A stretch of DNA of 64,000 nucleotides from Saccharicrinis sp. UBA6048 (lineage in GTDB: Bacteria; Bacteroidota; Bacteroidia; Bacteroidales; Marinilabiliaceae), in contig DIYS01000073.1 of the NCBI GenBank assembly GCA_002429115.1, positions 1 to 64,000 on the forward strand, given 5' to 3'. A model generated the notes under the pieces. That model saw only the letters and a list, made by a program, of their open reading frames with translations, made no database searches and was not told the DNA's origin. The translations under genes and the position numbers were made by a program. Position 1 is the stretch's first letter; the number at the start of each line of letters is the position of its first letter. This document shows positions 8,375 through 15,636 of the stretch, in pieces.

Positions 8375-9154
8375 TTATAAACTATACGTGAAGATAATAT
8401 CCCAACTCACCTTTACGGCCACCATTAAGATGCACAATAGTAGAATGTACCGAATGAATTTAACACCAATCTTTATGGCAAAACGAGATGCTATATAAGC
8501 ACCGCTGGCATTGCCAATTGCTAAAATTATCCCATACAGGTAATGGATGTGCCCTGACCAAATAAAGATGATTAGTGAAATGGTTGTATATGATAATACG
8601 ATCAGTACCTTAACAGCATTGCCTTTGATGAGGTCAAAACCTGCCCCTAAAACAAGGCCTGCCAATAGAAAGAAACCAACGCCCGCCTGGATAAAACCTC
8701 CATATACGCCAATCATGAAAAATATAATGATACGAGCTATAGTAGATTTCTGGTTGACTTTACCGGCCTGTTCTTTTACCCATCTGTCAGGTTTAAAAAG
8801 AACAACGAAAAACATACTGAATAATAAACATCCGATAAAAATATTGAGGAAGTATTCATTAATGTTAACGGCAAACAGAGCACCGGCTATAGATCCTGCC
8901 ACTGCCGATAGTATTAGTGGGTAGCTTGCTTTGTAGTCAATGAGCTTTTGTTTCTCAAAATTTCGAACAGCAACTATGTTTTGGAAAAATATGGCAACTC
9001 TGTTGGTTGCATTGGCCTGGTGTGGACTAAGGCCTAAGAAAATAAGTAGAGGTAATGTTATTAAGGAGCCGCTTCCGGCCAGGGTATTGATAAAGCCGGC
9101 AAAACAACCCGCAAGAATCAGAAGTGAAATTTCAAATATTTCAATTTCCATCAT
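8375..9154 (-). CDS. TSUP family permease (TauE/SafE-like)
   Basis: A 259-residue integral membrane protein with about eight hydrophobic helices and the TSUP signature GSGSLITLPLLIFLGLSPHQ followed by ANATNRVAI in the first third. The second half repeats the pattern (IQAGVGFFLLAGLVLGAG ... KGNAVKVL), the usual internal duplication of the family. Members export or import sulfite, sulfonates or related organic anions; the substrate here cannot be told. A start at 9151 (second Met) is equally possible. It is convergent with the barrel gene and upstream of a cold-shock gene on the same strand, with no obvious functional link to either. Confidence 0.87.
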   Translation of the reverse strand: MMEIEIFEISLLILAGCFAGFINTLAGSGSLITLPLLIFLGLSPHQANATNRVAIFFQNIVAVRNFEKQKLIDYKASYPLILSAVAGSIAGALFAVNINEYFLNIFIGCLLFSMFFVVLFKPDRWVKEQAGKVNQKSTIARIIIFFMIGVYGGFIQAGVGFFLLAGLVLGAGFDLIKGNAVKVLIVLSYTTISLIIFIWSGHIHYLYGIILAIGNASGAYIASRFAIKIGVKFIRYILLLCILMVAVKVSWDIIFTYSL

Positions 9155-9226
9155 CGATGTAATGAAAAGAAAAAAAGCTACTTTAAAAAGCAGCTTTTAA
9201 TTAATGTCTAAAAATATAAATCTAAT

Positions 9227-9418
9227 CTATGCTAGTTTTACATTTACTGCATTTAAACCCTTACGTCCTTCTTGAAGCTCGTAAGTTACTTCATCATTTT
9301 CTTTGATCTCGTCGATCAAACCTGTTACGTGCACAAAATACTCTTTGTTGCTTTCTGTATCCTTAATGAATCCGTATCCTTTTGAGTCATTAAAGAACTT
9401 AACTGTACCTTTATTCAT
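9227..9418 (-). CDS. Cold-shock domain protein (CspA family)
   Basis: A 63-residue single OB-fold cold-shock protein. It carries both RNA-binding motifs: KGYGFIKD (RNP1-like, about 13-20) and EYFVHVT (RNP2-like, about 26-32). Its role is to bind single-stranded RNA as a chaperone during translation. The gene has a good Bacteroidota promoter about 60 bp upstream and a leader with a GC-rich hairpin, a layout reminiscent of cold-regulated csp leaders. The start ATG at 9416-9418 is the only plausible one. Confidence 0.95.
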   Translation of the reverse strand: MNKGTVKFFNDSKGYGFIKDTESNKEYFVHVTGLIDEIKENDEVTYELQEGRKGLNAVNVKLA

Positions 9419-9431
9419 ATTAAAAAATTGT

Positions 9432-9458
9432 GAGGCGTTTTTTGTACTAAGGAGCCTC
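9432..9458 (-). promoter_or_regulatory. Leader hairpin of the cold-shock gene
   Basis: Within the predicted 5' untranslated leader of the csp gene, gaggc (9432-9436) pairs with gcctc (9454-9458) around a 17-nt loop in otherwise AT-rich sequence. It lies 14-40 bases upstream of the start codon on the minus strand, where it could influence translation or mRNA stability with temperature. Function is inferred from position only. Confidence 0.4.
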
Positions 9459-9479
9459 GTGTAAATAATTGTTCGTTAG

Positions 9480-9511
9480 CAAATGTATGAACATTTTTTA
9501 GATAAGTTCAA
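9480..9511 (-). promoter_or_regulatory. Bacteroidota promoter of the cold-shock gene
   Basis: On the minus strand, TACATTTG (complement of 9480-9487) matches the -7 consensus TAnnTTTG. TTG (complement of 9509-9511) lies 21 bases upstream, as expected for the -33 element. Predicted transcription starts near 9473, giving a leader of about 55 nt. Confidence 0.6.
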
Positions 9512-9643
9512 TATTTTGAAGTAATTAAATCATAAATTCTTAAAAAAGATGCGTTTTTTTTATAGATAGCTTATAATAAGATGCTTGTAATGCTATTTTT
9601 TTTGTTAGCAAAATTGTCAATCATACCTGTTGTTGAAAACTCT

Positions 9644-9805
9644 AGAAACTGTTTAAATTTTGTTTTTGTGATTAGTTTGGATGAATTAAGCCCTTAGGCA
9701 AGGGAAAAATGATGCGAATAGCATCGCTATTTAAAGAATTTTTGCAGTAGAATGAGGACTTAAGTCGCCAAAACTAAGCCAAAGGATAAAACTTAAACAG
9801 TTTCT
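9644..9805. mobile_element. MITE-like inverted-repeat element
   Basis: A 162-bp element bounded by a perfect 13-bp inverted repeat (agaaactgtttaa at 9644-9656, ttaaacagtttct at 9793-9805). The similarity continues inward, so the outer 47 bp on each side match at about 36 positions when inverted. The centre holds two further small hairpins (cccttaggcaaggg at 9691-9704; gatgcgaatagcatc at 9711-9725). It has no coding capacity. Size and structure fit a non-autonomous mobile element or a dispersed palindromic repeat; no clear target-site duplication was seen. Confidence 0.55.
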
Positions 9806-9877
9806 TAATAATCCTTGAAGGACTTTTTTTAGGATGTGTTATATTCGCTATTCGAATTTCCATAACCAAATTGAAAT

Positions 9878-12238
9878 ATGATAGTTTGTATTGCCGAGAA
9901 ACCCAGTGTAGCTTTTGAAATTGCTCAAATTGTTGGAGCTAAATCGAAACGCGATGGTTATTATGAAGGCAATAATTTTCAGGTGACATGGACATTTGGT
10001 CACTTGTGTACGCTAAAAGAACCGCATGAGTACCTGGCCGAATGGAAGCGGTGGAGCATGGGGTGGTTACCAATGATTCCTTCGCGATTTGGTATTAAGT
10101 TGATCAATGACTCTGGTATTGAGAAGCAGTTTAATACTATTCAAAAACTTGTTCAAACAGCTGAAGAGGTGGTTAACTGCGGTGATGCCGGCCAGGAGGG
10201 AGAGTTGATTCAGCGATGGGTGTTGCACAAAGCCGGAACCAAATGTCCGATCAAACGCTTGTGGATTTCCTCATTGACAGAAGAGGCGATCCGCGAAGGA
10301 TTTGAAAAGCTTCGCTCTGCTGATGACTTTAAGAACTTATACGCAGCCGGATCGTCCAGAGCTATCGGTGACTGGTTACTAGGTATTAATGCCACCCGCT
10401 TATATACACTTAAATATGGGCAGCAGGGGCAGGTTTTATCCATAGGCCGGGTTCAAACGCCAACCTTGGCACTAATTGTAGATCGACAAAAAGCCATTGA
10501 TAATTTTGTGCCAGAGCCATTCTGGGAGTTGAAAACAAAATACCGCGATGTTGTTTTTTCTGCTACTAAGGGACGATTTACCAAAAAGGACGAAGGTGAA
10601 TCTTATCTCGAAACTATAAAAGCCTCTGAATTTGAGGTGAAAGATTTTTCCAAGAAAAAAGGAAAAGAAGCACCTCCACGCTTATTTGATTTAACATCTT
10701 TGCAGGTCGAGTGTAATAAGAAGTTTGGTTTTTCGGCTGAGGAGACGCTAAAAACGATCCAGTCCTTATATGAGAAGAAATTAACGACCTATCCGCGTGT
10801 AGATACAACTTTCTTGAGTGAGGATATTTATCCTAAAGTGCCTGGCATTTTGAAAGGGATGAAAGATCATCATCATCTGACGGATACACTCTTAAAGGGG
10901 AAGATTAAGAAATCGAAGAAGGTGTTTGATGATAAAAAGGTGACCGATCACCATGCGATTATTCCAACAGGGGTATACGCCAATACGATGAATCGCGATG
11001 AGAAAGTTGTGTATGAACTAGTGGCGCGTCGGTTTATCGCTGCTTTTTATCCGGATGCTACCATTTCAAACACGCAAGTGCTGGGCGATGTTAATGGTGT
11101 TGAATTTAAGGCAACAGGAAAACAATTGCTTGAACCAGGTTGGCGCATCGTTTTTATGGATGGTAAAGAAACCGAAAAAAAGCAGGATGATATCATGCCT
11201 GAATTCACTGTTGGAGAACGAGGTCCGCACGAACCATTATTAATAGAGAAGGAGACACAGCCGCCAAAGCCATATACCGAAGCGACTTTATTGCGTGCCA
11301 TGGAAACGGCCGGCAAGCAAGTGGATGATGAGGAGCTGAGGGATGCTATGAAAGAAAATGGTATAGGACGACCATCTACTCGAGCAGCAATAATTGAAAC
11401 CATTATCCGGCGGAAGTATATCACTAAAGTTCGTAAAAACCTTCATCCAACAGTTACAGGGACGCAGCTAATTGATACCATTAAAAACGAACTCTTGAAG
11501 TCGGCCGAACTTACTGGAATTTGGGAGAAAAAACTTCGTGAGATAGAACGAGGGCAATATGATGCCGGTGAGTTTATGGATGAACTCAAGCAGATGGTGT
11601 CCGACATTGTTTTTCATGTGAAGCACGACCGCAGCGAGAAGAAAATTGAGAACGTATCTGAGGAAGAGAAAGAAAAGCAAAAGAAGTCAAAGCCTAATAA
11701 AGTTGCCAAAGAAAAGGAACTGAAATGTCCTAAATGTGGTGAGGGAAATATGTTGAAGGGTAAAAGTGCCTGGGGATGTTCTAAATATATGGATGGCTGC
11801 AAAACCATTGTTCCTTTTGAGTTTATGGGGAAGAAGTTAAGCGATAAGCAGGTGGAGCAATTGATTATTAAAGGACAAACCTCAAAAATAAAAGGCTTTA
11901 AAGAAGGAGAAAGTAAAGTCGATGGGCAGGTTAAGCTGAATGATCAGTACGAACTCATCCTTTTAAAAGCTGAAGCCGAAGTTTGGACATGCCCTTTGTG
12001 TAAGCAAGGTGTTGTTGTAAAAGGCAAAACAGCTTATGGCTGTAACAATTTTAAAAATGGCTGCCGTTTGCGCATCCCATTTGAATTTATGGGCAAAACA
12101 CTAAGTGAGAAACAGGTAGAATCATTAGTGCTTAAACAGAAAACATCTCTTATAAAAGGCCTGAAAAATATGGCGACCAATGAATCCTTTAATGCTAAGA
12201 TTATTCTGGATACTGACGGGCAGCTTAAGGTAGAGTAA
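9878..12238 (+). CDS. topB: DNA topoisomerase III
   Basis: A 786-residue type IA topoisomerase that passes single strands to relax or decatenate DNA. The Toprim domain starts at residue 1 (CIAEKPSVA, 4-12), with the metal-binding acidic motif CGDAGQEGELI (about 100-110). The catalytic tyrosine is Y305 in LTTYPRVDT. The conserved ENGIGRPSTRA motif (about 493-503) is present. After the core there is a lysine-rich linker (about 590-610) and two tandem zinc-ribbon-like modules, each starting CP(K/L)C and containing GC and a second GC cysteine pair followed by PFEFMGK. The start ATG is immediately followed by the Toprim strand, so no upstream extension is needed. Monocistronic. Confidence 0.95.
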   Translation: MIVCIAEKPSVAFEIAQIVGAKSKRDGYYEGNNFQVTWTFGHLCTLKEPHEYLAEWKRWSMGWLPMIPSRFGIKLINDSGIEKQFNTIQKLVQTAEEVVNCGDAGQEGELIQRWVLHKAGTKCPIKRLWISSLTEEAIREGFEKLRSADDFKNLYAAGSSRAIGDWLLGINATRLYTLKYGQQGQVLSIGRVQTPTLALIVDRQKAIDNFVPEPFWELKTKYRDVVFSATKGRFTKKDEGESYLETIKASEFEVKDFSKKKGKEAPPRLFDLTSLQVECNKKFGFSAEETLKTIQSLYEKKLTTYPRVDTTFLSEDIYPKVPGILKGMKDHHHLTDTLLKGKIKKSKKVFDDKKVTDHHAIIPTGVYANTMNRDEKVVYELVARRFIAAFYPDATISNTQVLGDVNGVEFKATGKQLLEPGWRIVFMDGKETEKKQDDIMPEFTVGERGPHEPLLIEKETQPPKPYTEATLLRAMETAGKQVDDEELRDAMKENGIGRPSTRAAIIETIIRRKYITKVRKNLHPTVTGTQLIDTIKNELLKSAELTGIWEKKLREIERGQYDAGEFMDELKQMVSDIVFHVKHDRSEKKIENVSEEEKEKQKKSKPNKVAKEKELKCPKCGEGNMLKGKSAWGCSKYMDGCKTIVPFEFMGKKLSDKQVEQLIIKGQTSKIKGFKEGESKVDGQVKLNDQYELILLKAEAEVWTCPLCKQGVVVKGKTAYGCNNFKNGCRLRIPFEFMGKTLSEKQVESLVLKQKTSLIKGLKNMATNESFNAKIILDTDGQLKVE

Positions 12239-12260
12239 TGTACATTAATTAAGGCCTTGT

Positions 12261-12292
12261 TTTGTTTGGTATCACTCCTTTTTTTACTTTTG
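12261..12292 (+). promoter_or_regulatory. Promoter of the LysM protein gene
   Basis: TTTG (12261-12264), a 20-bp spacer and TACTTTTG (12285-12292) match the Bacteroidota housekeeping promoter. The start codon follows 65 bp downstream. Confidence 0.55.
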
Positions 12293-12357
12293 GGCTAGAT
12301 TTTTGCTTGTTATACAACAATTCTGATATTCGCCTATCAATCTGACTAATTAAGAGT

Positions 12358-14718
12358 ATGAAGTACACGACAGTTGCCCTGTTTTATTTGCTATTCGCAT
12401 TTTTGTCTATCAATTCACTATCAGCTCAGCAGGATATTCCTATTGGAACTGAGAAAATTATAATTGATGGAAAAGAATACTATCTGCACAAAGTGCGGAA
12501 GAGTGAAGGTTTATATCGAATTAGTGTAACCTACGGTGTTTCGCAAAAAGAAATACTTGAGGTAAATCCGTCAGCAGCTTTTGGTTTAAAGTTGGGACAG
12601 ATTATCAAAGTGCCGGTTATTAAAGGGCGCAATAGCACAGAGGAGCAACTTCAGAATGAACCGTTTATCTACCATACAGTAGAACAAGGACAAACGGCTT
12701 ACTATATTGCAAAGCGCTATCGGGTCGAGCTGCAGGATATTTATAATAACAATCCGGGTAGTGAGCGATCGCTTTTGGAAGGTGCCATTATTAAAATTCC
12801 GAAAAAAGAAGTTCGTCATATCGATAATACGATCAATGAAGATGGTTACTATATTCATAAAGTTGAGCCTAAAGAAACCCTATTCGGAATAGCAAAGCGT
12901 TACCGTTTGAGCATTAACGACATCCTGAAGCATAACGAAGGACTTGAATCTGGAGTGCTTAAAGAAGGGACATTTATCCGCATTCCGGTTGATGTTGCTG
13001 AGGCGAAGCCAGTTGTTGAACAGGAGATTATTGACGGAACTGAGGATGATAAGTTCATCTATCACAAAATAAAAAGCGGAGAGACACTATTCAGTATCTC
13101 AGAAAAGTATAATGCAAAGTCGCAGGATGTTATTCTGGCAAATAAATCCATTAGCACAGATGATATGCCAATTGGTTATTTAGTAAGAATACCAAAGAAT
13201 AGTATCAAACAGGCCAAGCAGAATCCATTTGAGAATGCTGTTTTGATTAATCACAAGATTAGGAAACGTGAGCGCTTGTATGATGTGGTTGATAAATATG
13301 GTGTGCCTTCTGATATTATTGAGAAAGTTAATGCAGCTGAAGGAATAGACCTCACGAAGTGGGAAAAAGGTATGATCATTAAAGTTCCTACTAAAAAATG
13401 GGTGGAACAATATTACGAACGGGAGCGCCAGGTTGAAATGGATAAGACGCTTGTGGAGACGAAACATATATTGCCATTTGAAAAAATGGAATGCGATCAG
13501 TACGATTATAGTTTAACCAGGCCGTCTATTAAAGTAGGGATGTTATTACCATTTAATGTAGAGGCAACGGAGCGCTTGAATTATAAAACGGAAGAGGTTG
13601 ATGGAGAAGAGATAAAGGTAGAGAGAGAAAATCGCCGCCTTTCAATGCGTTCGAAGGTGTTTGTTGAATTTTATCAAGGCGCGTTATTGGCTTTGGAGGC
13701 TCTAAAGCAGGAAGGCGTTAATGTTGACCTGTTTGTTTACGATACTTCACCGGATACCACAAAGGTCATGAGCTTGCTGGAAAAGCCGGAAATGAAATAT
13801 TTCGATTTGATAATCGGACCAGCTTATTCAGCCAACCTAAAGCACGTTTCAGAATTCTCTAAACAATACGATATTCCAATGGTGTATCCGCTGTCAACAA
13901 CCAATGAGCAGATGGATAAGAACCCATTGTTGTTTCAGGCTAATCCATCGGATACGTTGATGTTTGACAGGATGGCACGCCGTATGATCCAGAGTTCTAT
14001 GGGCAAGCGTTTGGTCATCATTCGTACGGAAAATAAGGATAATGAATATGAGCGCAGTCTGAGTCAGCTGATAAGAGACCGGGTGTATTGGGAGAGCTTC
14101 AAAAATGGAGAAGTGCCTGATTTTGTAGAGTACCGATTTAAGCAGGACGATTTAGCTAGCCTGGAGCGTATGTTGGACACTGAGAAAGAAAATGTGGTTA
14201 TCATCCCATCTGTTCAGGAAGCGCAGGTTAATAGAATTGTGACAACCTTAAAAGGAGCAGCTGAAAGAACTAAAACGAATGTGACATTGTGGGGCTTGCC
14301 AGATTGGATGAAATACAATACAGTCAATCCGGAGGATATTCATAAGTTGAATGGGCATATATTCTCGTATTATGCGGTTGATTACCGAGATGCGCTAATT
14401 GAGGATCGTATCAAGTCCTATCGCCATTGGTTTAAAACAGAACCTATTGCTATATCACCATTCTTCCAGGCGGCTTCCGTTCAATCCAATATGAGCCGAT
14501 ATAGCCTGTGGGGGCATGACGTTACTTATTACTTCATTAGCGCCATACGCGATTACGGAAAGAATTTTCCTCACTGCATCCAACATCATCATCCACATAC
14601 GCTGCAATCAAAGTTAAATTTTATGAGGGTATCAAATTGGGGTGGTTTTTATAATCATGGTCTTTTCGTTGTAAAATTTAGTTCTGATTTTAAAGTAGAA
14701 ATAGAAGAAATTAAATAG
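12358..14718 (+). CDS. Five-LysM protein with C-terminal periplasmic-binding-type domain
   Basis: A 786-residue exported protein: signal peptide 1-24 (ending LSAQ), then five LysM repeats of about 45-60 residues, each ending in a KVP/KIP/RIP motif (approximately 40-83, 100-144, 158-204, 220-264, 285-340). LysM modules bind the glycan of peptidoglycan. After a linker, residues 390-786 resemble a type I periplasmic-binding fold (KVGMLLPFNVEA, FYQGALLALEALK, FDLIIGPAYSAN, IPMVYPLSTTN). This is the arrangement of LpoA-like or amino-acid-binding-type domains that regulate cell-wall synthases. A role at the cell wall is likely; the ligand of the C-terminal domain is not. No operon partner is apparent. 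Confidence 0.85.
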   Translation: MKYTTVALFYLLFAFLSINSLSAQQDIPIGTEKIIIDGKEYYLHKVRKSEGLYRISVTYGVSQKEILEVNPSAAFGLKLGQIIKVPVIKGRNSTEEQLQNEPFIYHTVEQGQTAYYIAKRYRVELQDIYNNNPGSERSLLEGAIIKIPKKEVRHIDNTINEDGYYIHKVEPKETLFGIAKRYRLSINDILKHNEGLESGVLKEGTFIRIPVDVAEAKPVVEQEIIDGTEDDKFIYHKIKSGETLFSISEKYNAKSQDVILANKSISTDDMPIGYLVRIPKNSIKQAKQNPFENAVLINHKIRKRERLYDVVDKYGVPSDIIEKVNAAEGIDLTKWEKGMIIKVPTKKWVEQYYERERQVEMDKTLVETKHILPFEKMECDQYDYSLTRPSIKVGMLLPFNVEATERLNYKTEEVDGEEIKVERENRRLSMRSKVFVEFYQGALLALEALKQEGVNVDLFVYDTSPDTTKVMSLLEKPEMKYFDLIIGPAYSANLKHVSEFSKQYDIPMVYPLSTTNEQMDKNPLLFQANPSDTLMFDRMARRMIQSSMGKRLVIIRTENKDNEYERSLSQLIRDRVYWESFKNGEVPDFVEYRFKQDDLASLERMLDTEKENVVIIPSVQEAQVNRIVTTLKGAAERTKTNVTLWGLPDWMKYNTVNPEDIHKLNGHIFSYYAVDYRDALIEDRIKSYRHWFKTEPIAISPFFQAASVQSNMSRYSLWGHDVTYYFISAIRDYGKNFPHCIQHHHPHTLQSKLNFMRVSNWGGFYNHGLFVVKFSSDFKVEIEEIK

Positions 14719-14740
14719 CATCTCTAACATTGGATGGGGT

Positions 14741-14985
14741 CCATCGGAAAACCGATGAAGGTTCCGAATGCTGTTTAGGGCTCATCGGAAAACCGATGGA
14801 GGTTCAAAATGCTGTTTTAGGGTTCATCGGAAAACCGATGAAGGTTTCGAACGCTGTTTAGGCTCTATTAGAAAACTGATGAAGGTCCCGAACATTGCTT
14901 AGGTCTCATCAGAAAACTTATGGAGGGATATGTTCATAATTCTGTGTCACACACTTATGGAGGTTTCGGATGATGTTTAAGGTAG
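14741..14985. repeat. Degenerate tandem array, period 41-42 bp, with embedded palindrome
   Basis: Five units begin at 14742, 14783, 14825, about 14866 and 14907. The first three contain catcggaaaaccgatg exactly, a palindrome (atcgg/ccgat) around an aaaa loop. Units four and five have decayed (tattagaaaactgatg, catcagaaaacttatg). A sixth partial unit is seen as cttatggaggtttcgg near 14953. The rest of each unit reads approximately aaggttccgaatgctgttta. It starts 22 bp after the LysM gene. Confidence 0.8.
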
Positions 14986-15074
14986 GGTTTCTAATTTGTT
15001 ACTGAAAAAAGAATTTTTGGAAACTAAAGAGGTATATATCAGGTAATAATCAAGGTGTTGCATGTAACAAATAA

Positions 15075-15163
15075 AGCTCCAAAGGAGCGTCACGTATAAG
15101 CGCAGGCTATAGGCCTGCGGTATTAGAGCTATACTATCATAGCTCTGAAGGAGCGCTACGTGA
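15075..15163. repeat. Paired direct repeat with small hairpins
   Basis: Two copies of a motif close to gctcyraaggagcg-yacgt lie at 15076-15095 and 15143-15162. Between them sit two hairpins, cgcaggc/gcctgcg (15101-15119) and agagctat/atagctct (15125-15146). It resembles dispersed intergenic repeats I recall from Bacteroidota genomes, but copy number here cannot be tested. Confidence 0.5.
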
Positions 15164-15592
15164 TATAAATAAATTTGTAGCTTCTAAGCACTTAACAAAT
15201 ACCAAACTAATATAAATAGTATCAGGTAGGTTATGACGAAAGGTGTGTTTGGAATTAATCACGTATCGGCCTTTCAGGCCTCCATCCAATATTTGTCATA
15301 AAGACAGGCCTTATTTCACTGCGTTCAAACAACCTGTCCTGATACGAATTTGCCTTTCAGGCAATATTTTCAGAACGTAAATAACGCCTCAACGAGAAGA
15401 GTTTCTAATTTGTTGTTAGGACTTTATTTTTCAAAAAATAAGGTGAAAATCGGAATATCAGATTGGATACCCTATGTTTAGAGCCTATCGGAAAACTGAT
15501 AAAATTTTAGGTTCACAAATTACATCAATCAACACAAATTGAGAATTGCTTTGTCTAAAGGCGGATTCCCTGCCCCTGCGTCTCAAAGCGAA

Positions 15593-15621
15593 TTGCCATC
15601 AGCTTTTTTATGCTATCTTTG
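15593..15621 (+). promoter_or_regulatory. Promoter of the ABC-F/RlmB operon
   Basis: TTG (15593-15595), an 18-bp spacer and TATCTTTG (15614-15621) fit the Bacteroidota promoter. The ATG at 15637 is only about 9 nt after the predicted transcription start, so the message is almost leaderless. Confidence 0.6.
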
Positions 15622-15636
15622 CACAAATTTTTGTGA

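Larger units (their letters stand above)
14719..15636. other. 918-bp repeat-rich spacer
   Basis: There is no credible gene. From left to right it contains the 41-42 bp tandem array (14741-14985), the motif gtttctaatttgtt twice (14987-15000 and 15401-15414), a pair of direct repeats with small palindromes (15075-15163), a short cggccttTCaggcc-like palindromic stretch near 15265-15280, a lone relative of the array unit near 15483-15500, and the promoter of the ABC-F gene. It behaves like a landing site for repeats rather than a regulatory region. Confidence 0.6.

Noticed and set aside
8547..8924. 125-residue plus-strand frame opposite the TSUP gene
   Set aside because: Antisense shadow of a well-supported membrane transporter; no domain is recognised.
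14741..14985. CRISPR array
   Set aside because: The repeats drift in sequence along their whole length, intervals between the palindromes are themselves repeated, and no cas gene is near. It is a tandem array, not repeat-spacer alternation.
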